From: Vespa crabro | Taxonomy: Eukaryota > Arthropoda > Insecta > Hymenoptera > Vespidae | Direction: 5' to 3' | Assembly: GCF_910589235.1 (NCBI RefSeq) | Contig: NC_060963.1 | Coordinates: 2,133,501-2,197,500 of the forward strand | DNA: 64,000 bases | Part shown: positions 1 through 13,250 of the stretch, one piece after another | Layout: each line of letters begins with the position of its first letter | Position numbering within the stretch: position 1 is the first letter of the stretch | Made by a program: the position numbers and the translations under genes | The notes under the pieces: model-generated | Database searches by the model: none | Seen by the model: the letters and a program-made list of their open reading frames with translations, nothing else | Told to the model about the DNA's origin: nothing

Positions 1-667
1 TAATTATAATACTTGTCCAGTTCCATAACGATGAAAACGACAGATTCGTTCGGCGTTCGTAATTATAAATATTTATTATCTCGGTCGAACCGTCCCCATT
101 TTAGAGAGATGTAAAAAGAGAAAAAAAAAAGAAGAAGAAGAAAAAAAAAACAAACTTTTGTCTCTAAGCACGACACCAACCCGTATACGATTAACAATGA
201 CTATCGTCACGACGAAATTTATGGCTTTCGAACGATACCGACGAAGATTACTTTAGAAGGAATTTCCCTTCCGGTTCTCTTTGCGATCCTTAAAAGAATC
301 GATGAGTGAACCCAAAGATAAACATCAATCAATCGACCGATCGAACAATCGTTCGATCACTGACTTGCTTTAATGTTTATCTCTCTATCTCTTCTCTTTA
401 TCTCTTTATCGTATTCTGACTTATCGTATATACTGTTACACTATTACATTTAAATATCTTTACTACTTTATATTTCATTAATTTAAATAGACTATTATCA
501 ATCATATTAGAATTATTTCATATCTATAAATTTTCCTTATCTTTTCTTTCTCTTTTTTCAATTTTTTATTAACTTCAATAAATACATGTTAATAAGATCA
601 TTTATCATTAGATAATCGTAATTTGTTTATTCATAGTTCGTTTTTTTTTAACTCGATGTTTTATCGT

Positions 668-709
<42 letters not shown>

Positions 710-904
710 TCCTTCTCTAGTTTTTTTTTAGATAGAGAAATAAGGAAATACAAATACTAAAAATACAAATAAAAAAAAAAAAAAAAAAAAAAACGATTAT
801 CATAAACATAAATAATATGCATAATAATTTTCTATCATTCAGAGAATTATAAAAATAGACGAAGATAAAACTGAAGTAGAAGTAGAAATGAAAGGATTGC
901 ATAC
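1..904 (-). other. Putative PDSS1 intron 2, no gene seen
   Basis: AT-rich sequence downstream of the PDSS1 exon donor at 904/903. It holds a CT microsatellite (about 673..713) and an A-run near 770..793. The short reading frames here are made of simple repeats. No exon could be recognised. Confidence 0.5.
673..713. repeat. CT dinucleotide microsatellite
   Basis: Near-pure CT run with one CA interruption, inside the putative second intron of PDSS1. Confidence 0.9.
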
Positions 905-1898
905 CAATCGTATCTCATCATACACGAGCTTAAGGTCGTCTTCTACGAGACGGTAAGGGTCGACTTGGTAATCGGGCAAGGATCCGGGCTGAATAGTTTG
1001 TATTGAACTCATCGCTCTCGCGATGCCTATCCTGCATGATTCCGTTGTTTTTCTGTTCTGCAAAAAATACAAAAATATTTGTTTTAGTATATTATTTGAT
1101 AAAAAATATAGAATACAAAATATGGAATACAAAATATGGAATACAAAATGCATATATATATGTATAATAATGTGTGCGCAAATATATATATATATATATA
1201 TATACATATAAAATTTATGTATATGTGTTACATATACAATTAATAAATTATTTATGTTCTGCGTGGTATTCTCAATAGAAAAAAAAAAAGAAAGAAACAC
1301 TACAACTATCTCCGTTATATCCGTGAAAGGAATAGTTTTAAGTTTCAACATTTCACCGTTCGCCTTTCTTTGTTTTCTCCTTCGATATCTAATCATTCCC
1401 ATCATTTTAATCCACGTATTTAATTCTTTTTTTTTTACTTCTATAAATGTACATACATATACATATATACACACACAGACACACACACACACACAGGCGA
1501 ATGTTAGAATTCTTTTATAACTTCTTATATAATCCGCTTATGTTAGAAATAACTTCTAATATTAAATCTAATATTTGAGAAATTATTGATTCCCTCGAAC
1601 GATTCTATCTGTCAAGATATCTCATTTTTCTAATATTATCTGTGGTATTTTTTTTGTTTTCGATTCAATTCGAAAAACGATTGCCTACCTGTGACACGTC
1701 ATTTACTACTGCATTCGGTCTGATTGTATCCAAGCATTTACTACTTCTCACTGTTGCGTCCGCTTTATTACGGAGTTTTACCACTTGTACAATTGCATAC
1801 AATTTGAATTATTATTTCTAACCAATGATTAATTATTAACGACACCTTTCTATATATTTATGTGGCTATCGCCATACGATTTTTCATCGGCTTCTCGT

Positions 1899-1940
<42 letters not shown>

Positions 1941-2265
1941 TCTTTTCATAATTAATACGTGTGATTATTGTAAAGACGAGCTAATGAGAGAAGGATAAAA
2001 ATAATTCTTTGATCAACGACAATTAAGAAATTCATTATGCAATTGTCAATTTTATCTCCGCCTCTTACAAAAAAGAAGAAGTAAAAAAGGAAAAAAAAAA
2101 AGGAAATATTTTGCTTTCATTTTATTCGATAATTTCTAACATCGGATTATATTTCCCCCCTCCCCCCTTTTCTTTTTCTATCCATATAATAATTGATATA
2201 AATTCTTTACTTTGTACTTCCTTGTTCGTTAATAAATTACGAAATAAGATAGAAAAACAGGGAGA

Positions 2266-2326
<61 letters not shown>

Positions 2327-4555
2327 TATTTCTTTTGCGAGAGAAAAGTTTGATCGCTTTCAAAGGAATACTTACATAATCTATAAATTGGCAAGGAGTT
2401 TCATTGCAATAAAAATAAGGAGCGATTACATTCTTTCGGCACACGCTACTTCGATACTACAAACACGGTACATGACCAATAATGTTTTTCTCTCGTCATC
2501 GCAAAACTTGCTTCTGATTGTCCAACAATTTCTCAACGGCGTTCACTTCACGTATATAAGCATATCTATCTATCATTGTGTGTGTATGTATGTGTGTGTG
2601 TACACATACATACATAAATACGTACGTATTTACGTTAGATAAGTATGTATTATTCTAGTAATAGCAATAAATAGAAAAAGAAAGATAGATTCGGAGATGT
2701 ATTCTTCCATATAAGTAGCAATAAATGGAAAAAAAGGAAAGATAAAGATAGAGAGTTACATTCTTCTTCTACCTATAACAATAAACAGATAAAGAAAGAT
2801 ATAGAGAGAGAGAGAGGGTTTCACAAGTCGGTATCTTTTGCCTACAGGATTAATCGAGGCCACGACGAAGAAGAAGATGAGGAGTAAAACAAAGGAGCGC
2901 GTCTATATGGTAAACGTAACGACGCGTGAACGGAGTAATGATGATCGATCTTTGTAAAGTATTTTAACAAAGTTTATGCATGGCGGCAATCTCCTTTGCG
3001 AGTCCACGCACCGTACTCTTTAGAGATAATTTTAAATGTCAATGTTTCAGAAAAGTTAGACACTTTCAAGGCTCAACAATAATATCCCAACCATATTTCT
3101 TTTCCATTTTATCATATTTACGTGCATATGATTCTTCTTTCAAATTATATATCCTTCTTTATATTTCTATCCTTTTTGGTTTCTGTAATCTTCGTGAAAA
3201 AGAAAAAAAGAAAGAAAGAAAAAGAAAGGAACAAGGAAAAAATAAGGAAAAAAAAAAAATAATATACATTCGAAATGCAAAACAGTATACTAAACGGCAT
3301 AATTATATAAAATTATTGCGATAAAACATATCTGAAACATTATATATACAAATGAAACATTATATATACAAATGAAACATTATACATACATTATATATAC
3401 ATTGATAAACTGAATCATTATATATACAAATATATATATAATTGTCATGGAATTATATTTTATATTTAATATCAAATCTAAAATATCATAACTCTTGTCG
3501 AAATTATCACAATAACGAAATCAACGAAATTGCTCCTTTTCGGGCAATGGATGTTAAAATTTTATTATATATGTGCGTTTATGTATGTTTATATATGCAA
3601 ATATATGCAGTTACAGAAGGTCGTAGAACATTGAGCAATGACCGTCTTTAATGTGTTCCCATGCATGTCTTACAATTTTCATGACGACTTACTAACCAAC
3701 ATTCCTAACTAACCAATCAACCAACCAGTTCTGGCAAAGTGATAGGACAAGTTCATTATATATTTTGCTTTTATTTTCACTCACTCTAATCCTTTCTCTA
3801 AATAATATGAAAAATCCAAGGCCAGTCAAAGGAAAATACGCAAAACTACGTAAATACTTAATTAATACCTTATAACACGGTAGGTCGACAATTGACGAAG
3901 GCGATTACGTATAAATATTTTGTTAGGATTATTTTTCCTTTTTCTTTTTTTTTTTTTTTTGTTACTTTTATTTTTTCTTCCTTTCTTTAAAAAAAAAAAA
4001 TAGATCTGAATGTACAACGTGGGTATTTGTGATCGTTAAATTATAATAACAAAAAGAAAAAAAAAGGAAAGAAATATATATCAATTACATTGAATTTATT
4101 AATTACTTTGTTTTTATTATCATTATTATTATTCCTTCAGTTTTCTCAAACCTTAGGTATTTTTTTTTTTTTTTTTTTTTCTTTTTTTTTCCCTATACTT
4201 TACGAGCTTGTTAGCTATAATAGAATATATAGGTTTATTGTAACGAGCAAGTAGATAAGTACAAGAATTTTCTAACCATATTGCAGGTCTTCAATATCAC
4301 TGTATTCTTCTCCCTTCTATATTTCTATCCGTATAGATTCTTTTATTTAACATTTTTGTATATATTTTGTGCGTGTGTGTGTGTGCGCGCGCGCTTTAGC
4401 GTGCGTAGGTGATAGAATACGATTTGATTTCGGTCAGTGACATTACAACTGGAATTTATTTTCACTTGTTAGTTCCATATTCGTTTAATTTCTATTTCTA
4501 ATAATCCGTAGTTCTCTTTATTTTTTTCTCTTCCATCTTTGTTATTACAATTATT

Positions 4556-4605
<50 letters not shown>

Positions 4606-4608
4606 TAC

Positions 4609-4650
<42 letters not shown>

Positions 4651-5155
4651 TTATATATCATTTATATACTATTTATAATATACAAACACATATTTATGTG
4701 TATGTTTATATATTATTACTGTATTTATTTAATATTCCTTGAAAAGGACGTATACGATGTACATTCGCAATAAAAGAATACTAATAATTGTTTTCGATAT
4801 CGTAAATAAAGTTTAAGATATTTCAAGTGAAAGTAATTTTAAAATACATGTGCATAATAAGATGTTTTTTCTTTCTTTCTTTCTTTCTTTCTTTTTTTTT
4901 TTTTTTTTGTTTTTTTTTTCCTTTCCTTTCCTTTTCTTTTCTTTTCTTTTAGATAAGAAAAAAGAAAAATAGAAAACAAGGAAGATGGACGAACAATGAT
5001 AATTGACTGATAGAACATTACAAATTATATTTATGGAACTTAGTCGCGGTGTGGACGTAACATATAACGTAATGTTTACTCGACGATTAACTACTACTAT
5101 TACTATTACTACTACTACTACTACTACTACTATTACTACTATTAGTATGGCTTCT

Positions 5156-5195
<40 letters not shown>

Positions 5196-6679
5196 TCTCC
5201 CTCTCTCTTTGTATTTTTTTCTCTTTATTTATTATTAAAACATAAAGTAAGATATAAATGATCAAAAAGCAAAGGCTAATGAGAAAGAAAGATGAGAGAA
5301 TAAGAACGTCTACGTATTCCATAATAATGGCCGTTAATATCGTTCGTTAAATATTAAATGAATTTGTCGTAATAACCATGAACTAGATTAACTCGTTGCA
5401 ACCGGTTTTATCGATGATAAGTAGAAAAAAACAAATAAAGAAAAACAAACAAACAAAAAAAAAGAAAGAATAAAAAAGAAAGAGAAAAGAAATTATTAAA
5501 ACTTTACAACCTATAAACCTCGACCTTTTTCAATCGTGTCGCAAGAATTAATTTCATCGACGATTACTATATCTGCCACAGTAAAAACTGGTCATCTCGA
5601 AAGATATATATTGCCATATGATTCTTTTTCTATTATAATTTCTTTATACCTCTTTTATATCTAATTTTTTCTATATAAACATTGTCGATCATTCGCGTCA
5701 TTTATCACAAGTCGTTTGACAAATCTAAAAAAAAAAAAAAAAATAAAAATAAAAATAAAAAAAAAGAAAAGAAAAATAAATAAATAAATAAAAATCTAAA
5801 AAAAAATCCAAAAAAAGAAAAAAAGAAAAACTGAAATACATAATCCTACCATCGATCGAGAATAATAATTTGATCGATGAATAAAATCTAAGATTAGCTA
5901 AACTAATAAAAATGTGATGTAATAAAATAATTTAAAGATGAGAAAATAAAAAAGAGAAAGAAACGAAAAAAGGGAGGAAAAGTGAATGTAAAGAAGAAGA
6001 AAAAAAAAAGAAGGAGAAGAAGAAGAAGAAGAAGACGGGAAAGAAGAAAAGGAAGTGAAAAAAAAAGAAAGAGAAGAAAAAAAAAGAAAAAAAGAATCGT
6101 CTCTTTGATCGAAGATTGGCTCATGAAATGGAGAAAAAAAAAAAAAAAAAGAAACGTTCGTGAGATTATTATACGAATTGATGGAACGAAGTAGAACGTA
6201 TTTAAGTGTTGTTCGTTATATGTGTATATGTACTTCTGATCGCGAGTTGGCAGGTGTGTCGTAAGATCGCGTGCCTCCTTCTTGTAGCGGTTCTGTCGCA
6301 AGACAGTCATTTAAAAGTCGCGCCTTTGGATCTACAAAGCAAGGATTATCGAAGGATAATTGAAGATACTCTTATAACATTCGATTCTTTATTCGATAAA
6401 ATAAAGATGATATTAAGAAAAGAAATAGAAAAAGAAAACAAAAACTATTTGAATCAAATTATGTCAGTATATATATATATATATATATACGATGAATAAG
6501 TACATATGAATATATGTATATACTTACGTAGATACGTAGATGCAAATTGATAGAAAAAAAAATAAAGAGAAAGAGAAAGAGAGAGAGAGAGAGACAGAGA
6601 GCGAAAGAGAGAGAGAAAAGAAAAGAATCATTTTCTAATCGAAATTATATATGCATATGATACACAGATAAATACATAC

Positions 6680-6724
<45 letters not shown>

Positions 6725-7300
6725 CAAGTACTATATGTAGCCATCTTACACGGCTCTTCTGAGCCAAAAGGTTTTCTCTTTTAATAAAGCATTCCAAGGG
6801 AGGAGGATAACTTTCACTCGTCGATCTAAATTATTTAGTTGCTATATAGAAACGAGACGAGGAAATCAATGGGAAAACGATCGATCGCATTTCTTTTGTA
6901 TTATAAATTAGGATATAAATTAGGAATAATAATGACGACGAACAGATATTATTGCTTATACTTCTTCTTCTTTTCTTTTTCTTTGTCTTTTGGATTTTTT
7001 TTTTTTTTTTTTTTCCCCCCATAAATCTATTGAAATGAAATACAATAGAATTTTTAAAAATAAACTTAATAAGTCGTAAATTCCACATTATCCTCATATT
7101 CATTTATTCCAATCTCGATCTGTTAGAAGAATTGAAATTACATTCTAGGAATAAGATTTACGGTTAAACCGCAAATTAAAATATACTTTCAGAACCATCA
7201 TTAACTCCTTCAAGCATAATATACTAATGCAAAACCACAATTACCATATATAATCATTAATTCGATAATAAAAACGAAGCTTGATAATAATTATACGAAT

Positions 7301-7340
<40 letters not shown>

Positions 7341-7808
7341 GAAATAAAAAAAATAGAAGGAAAAATATCAAAGTAAATTCTTATAAATTATTCATTCACT
7401 TTATATTTTATATACATATATTTAAATGTGCCTATAAAAATACAAATATCACATTTTGATAATATATTTGTGGAAATACAAATATTCTCTTAATATTAGA
7501 TTTCGTAAGATAATTTCAGAGATGTTTCAAGTATTACGAAAAATTAAAATTATTTTAATAATCATACTTTTATTTGATTTATATTTATATTCGATTTTAA
7601 TATCAATAATTTCAATAAAAGAAAAAAAAAAAACTTATTATCATTACGCAAAAATAGAAACAAAAAAATATTATAAATTTTAATCAAAAAGTATCTGTAT
7701 AATGTAATCACCATTGAAATGTTTTATTTCCTTAAATGAATTATGAATTACGATATTTAATTATTATCTATTTACGCATGTCCGTTTACATTTTTTATTA
7801 TTAATGTA

Positions 7809-7854
<46 letters not shown>

Positions 7855-8282
7855 GGATAAATAAATAGATAATTAAAAAAAAAAAGAAACACCAAAAAAA
7901 AAGAAAACTAAAGAAGAAAAGAAAAGATTATATTTTGATTATTAAGAATCAAGGAAGATAAGCAAAGATGTTATAGAAGGAAAAAGGAGTTCTCGTTCCT
8001 CAACGAACGATATCGAATGTCAAGATATACGGAGAGGGAAAATATACTTTCTGTGTATACTTCAAACGACCCACATTCTGGAATCGTTCGTTCATTCGCT
8101 CTCTCACTCGCCTTTAACGAGCGGAACGTTTCGACGAATCAAGGTCGCTCTCTCACGAATAATCCGAGTCGATGCACTGCCGATGCATTTGCCTTCATGT
8201 TACCTTCATCTCCTGTCCAGAAGACAAATTTTGTTTTCGAATTTGTTTCGTATTTTTTTTTTATTTGCGTCGAATTTGATTA

Positions 8283-8313
<31 letters not shown>

Positions 8314-8372
8314 AAGAAAAATAAAAAGAAAAAGAAAAGAAGAAAGAAATGATCGATAGATTTAATCTTTTC

Positions 8373-8407
<35 letters not shown>

Positions 8408-9305
8408 AACAACACAAAGAAACAAATGTAAATATTACTTTAAGAAATTTTCTTATCATATAAATAAAATTTCAAGATAAAATTATCTTTCTTTTCGTAT
8501 TCTTGTTAGCGTTTAATTCGTTAAACTCTGTTATCATTTAACATCAAGCTCAATAAAGAAAAGGAAGAACGAACGAATGATAATTTTTCTCCTCTCTGTT
8601 GTATCTTTTTGTTAACTAATCTTTAAAATATATCACAAATTTATTTTAAATAAATTAATTGTAAATAACATAAAGCGGATTTTCGTTAATATATCATTGG
8701 TTATTAATATATCACGAAATATATTCCCGGATACTTTAGGATAATTAAAAATAGAATATCTGACGATTTTATGTTAGATGTGTTTAGGACAATTTTATTA
8801 TTTCTTTTTTTCATGTTTTTTTTTTTTTCTTTTTTTTTTACGTGAAAATTATTCAATTTATATTTCCTTAACGATAGGACGGTAAAAATACGTTACTTCA
8901 ATTAAAATATCTTATTAGTAATAAATAAATATTTGTCCAAGGCCTCTTAATTTTAAAGAGAGAAATAAAATGTACTTTTCTTTCCGAGCTCGATTTAGCA
9001 ATAATCAAAAGCGATAAAAATTTTATAGTTTCGACAAGTTTAAGTTAAAGCAACAAGTTTAAGCAACAGTTAAAACAACAAGTTAAGCAAAATAAAAAGG
9101 AAATAAATAAATCATTTAATTAAAAGACTGACGAAAATAAATCTTAATGCTAATAACAGTTCGTGAGTGTCTATGTATAATTCCACGTGGCAAGGACAAG
9201 ACTTTCGACCTTCAAATATAGATTACAAATTATACAGATGTTTATTACTAGGAAAAGAGAAAGGGGGGGGGAAGAAAAAAGAGAAAGAGAAAGAGAAAGA
9301 GAGAA

Positions 9306-9352
<47 letters not shown>

Positions 9353-9502
9353 TAAATAGCATTGACCAATTGAAAGGAATTCGAAGAGAGATTCGATGAT
9401 CTTTTTCTTCTTTTGACCAATAAAATACCTACTGAATCGTATAGGCTCCATAGTACCTACGTAGAAAATAAATCTGTCTAAACGATTTAAAGAGAAAATT
9501 AA

Positions 9503-9558
<56 letters not shown>

Positions 9559-9969
9559 TTAAAAAATCGATAATGATTACCAACAAATTACGAATTTTTC
9601 AAAAAATTTTACTCAACTAGAAGAAAATCTGATCGCTATATTTGAAAATAACAAGACCAAAGAAACATCAAGTATGAGAAATAAATTGTATATAACTGAT
9701 GTCGAAATAAAAAATAAAATTTATCAAAATTATTTATGTATCATACAAACGAAACGATAAATCCATTCTTGAACAGTTTTATCAATTCTCGTATTGACCT
9801 TGTCGATTGAAATTGTAAAATACACTTGAATTTCATTCAATCCGTATGAAAGTCCTTATAATTCTTCGAATTAAAAGTTGAAATGGTGTTATCACGTTTT
9901 TCTAAAAATTTCTTAAACGTAAACGATGATTTCTTTTCTTTTTCATTACTTATTATTATTGTTATTATC

Positions 9970-10009
<40 letters not shown>

Positions 10010-10198
10010 TTTTTCTTTCGAAAGAGAAAAGGAAAGAGAGATCCTTTATCAAATTTCAACATTAAAAGTTGTAGCACTATAAAGCGATTTTATGTAACAT
10101 CGAGAGAAGCCGGAATAAATGTCTCACGTTCAGAATTATTTAACGCCGCCCAATCGGTCGTCCGTCATGGGACTAATCAAACTTTCACTCCATCTTTC

Positions 10199-10245
<47 letters not shown>

Positions 10246-10681
10246 TAACAATATATATATATATAAAGATTGTTTCTCTTTTCTGCAAATACGTGGGAGA
10301 GAAAACAAAAAAAATTCTCGCGTTGGAAACTTTAATGCGTTTAAACAATAGAAAAAGAAAAAAAATATATATATATTCGTACATATGGCCTTCGAAAAAA
10401 TAAATGAAAAAAATAATCAAAGAGGAAGAGAAAATGATTTACACTAGTTCAATCCCTGTATCTCCGGCGTTTCGTTGTGAGAAAGTGGAGTTTTGCTTAA
10501 GTAAGTACTATTATCATTACGTTAATTCAAATGACCTTGACGAGTGTCGATTCTTTTTCTTTTCTTTCTATCTTCTTCACGAGAAAATAAAATAGAAAGC
10601 TGGTCGAGTCGCTGACGGATCGTTGTTAAAAATTAATTAAGACTTTTAGATCTTAACTAATTATCAATATAACACTAACAA

Positions 10682-10714
<33 letters not shown>

Positions 10715-10919
10715 CAAAAAAATTTACAAAATAAAAAGGACGCTACATAATTAGATAAAACAATATAAAGAGGGTCAAGCAGCAAACAGAAACTTGAAGT
10801 ATAAAAAAAAAAAAAAAAGAAGAAAAAGAATGTTGGGATAAAAAAAAGAATGAACCATTTGGTCGGCCAGCACACATAATGGTATCCGCATATATCTACC
10901 ATATGTATGTGTGTGTATA

Positions 10920-10969
<50 letters not shown>

Positions 10970-11974
10970 TTACTCTACGCATACATGTAAGAAAAAAAAT
11001 GTACGTGTACACACGTACAAAGAGAACGATATAACCGGGTTCAACTTTTACTGGGATTCACATTTGGGTATCGAGGGCAGCCTAGACGTCATTCTCGTCC
11101 ACCAGGTGAAACTGACCATTTCGTGTGACCGCCGCCAAGTGAAATGTTATTTTTTTAAATCTTGTCCTTTTATTTTTAATTATATAAAAATTTATTTTCA
11201 TATTTTTTCAATCGATTTAAAAAAAAAAAGAAAAATTATACAATCCTAATTAGTACAATTTTTATATCCTTTCTAATGGATTATATTAATTCTTACGAAC
11301 AATTTTTTATTAATTAAATAACATCATAAATATTCTCTGTCAAAATCAAAGACCACGAGTCAAATATCATTTTAATTTTATTTTTCTTTCTTCTTTTTTT
11401 TTCATTTTAAATCGATTCTAAATGTTTATTTAATCGTTATAACTTCATCGTTTTCACTAAAATAAAATATTAAATTTACATTCCTATGTACAGTTATAAT
11501 TATGATATCATTTCATTAATCACATCCATTTATATCGTAGATCACGAAGAATAAAATGATTTTTAATTAATGATGATAACATCGTACTGTATACTATGAC
11601 AAGTGTTATTTTAGTCTTTTATCAAGGACGGATATATCAGGATATATTCTATAGTTCATTCAAGGATTAGCAAATTAACACGAAGATCGTAGAATTTCTT
11701 GAGGAAAAGGTAGAGAAGGGAATAAAGATCCTTGGAGTTTCGCGATGAATCTCTAAGAATTTTCGTGATAGTATTGACAATGAGAATAAGGAGGATTATT
11801 TGTATTACAATCGAATATGCATGATGCGACGTCTCCTTCGATATATATGTACTGGTCGATTACCAAGCAGAGTCTACGCGTATTCATTTGCATTGGAAAA
11901 AATGCGGAAGAAACAAGAGGGAAAGCCCGACGTAAGAAATTAGATGAATTAATTTGAAAATTTATTCGTAAGAA

Positions 11975-12022
<48 letters not shown>

Positions 12023-12172
12023 GGAGAGACTTAATAAAGAAAAAATTTTGTTCTAATTATTTGATATATCTACACATTCATTTGGTCTTTTCTAGTTTTA
12101 TTAATATAATAATAATAATAATTATAATAATAATAATTATTATTATATTAATAAAACCAGATAATTATTATA

Positions 12173-12231
<59 letters not shown>

Positions 12232-12797
12232 ATTATTATTATTATTATTATCAATTTCTTATAATATTTATTTTTAATTTTGACATTACCCAAACTATAT
12301 ATCGATAGATATAAATTATCTATATTATTAATTATTTTTTAACAATAGATGTATCACTTCAAATTTGTCATTATAAAAAAAAAAAAGAGAAAAAAGTACG
12401 GACATATTGACAAAAAAAAAAAAAAAAAAAAAGAAAAGAAAGGATGGTTATGCGTGCGAAATATCTACAGTAGCCAAATTGAATCTATTCGCATATCGGG
12501 CGAGTAAATTCCGCTGGGTCCCTCCGTTCATTCATGCAGGTAACGTTCAATTGACGCACTCGCGACAATGAATGATTCATCTGTTACACCGTGAATGGAG
12601 AAGTCGTTCGAATGTGCTAATATTTGCCATAAATTACAATTACTTCTTCTATATTTCTATTTACTTATTATCTAATATTATTATCGAAAAAAACATGAAT
12701 AGCGTGCACGCGAATACAATGGAATTAGTTTTATTATTAATAGCACGAAAATAAAGAACAGATAGAGAAAAGCTTAGAGGTGAAGAAAGTAAGAGAG

Positions 12798-12836
<39 letters not shown>

Positions 12837-13103
12837 GAGAGAAAGAGAGAGAGAGGGAGAAAGAGAAAATGTGGTAGTATATATATAGAAGTATATTAAA
12901 AGAAAGATATTCCGATTGTCTTACCGTCAAGTAAAAAAAATAAATTAATCGATTAATAAACTTGTCATTAATCGGTCAGTTTTATATAGATCTTCTTTGA
13001 TATAGATTTATGAACATGATATCAATGAAAATGATCATCGAGCCCTTCGTTACCATATTTATATTTTCTAACAAAATATTTATTACATAAATTATTTGAT
13101 TTA

Positions 13104-13151
<48 letters not shown>

Positions 13152-13217
13152 AATTATATATAATTTTCTAATATAATATATTAGAAAACTAATAAAATAA
13201 ATATAATATATTAATAA

Positions 13218-13250
<33 letters not shown>

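Noticed and set aside
2111..2444. Overlapping reading frames on both strands with long Arg-Glu or Ser-Leu runs
   Set aside because: They are translations of a GA/CT microsatellite. The same applies near 9167..9586, 12661..12930, 62689..62928 and 63334..63874.
4813..6310. Reading frames of 70 to 169 aa rich in Lys, Val, Phe or Leu
   Set aside because: Made of TAC, CT, GAA and homopolymer repeats with no domain-like sequence.
8017..8352. 111-aa + strand frame in a GC-balanced patch
   Set aside because: No similarity recognised, ends in a poly-Lys tract from an A-run, and no splice-site pattern supports it. The patch may still be regulatory.
12800..12834. GATA and AT arrays as a CRISPR-like repeat array
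   Set aside because: Units are 2 to 4 nt with no unique spacers; these are ordinary eukaryotic microsatellites.
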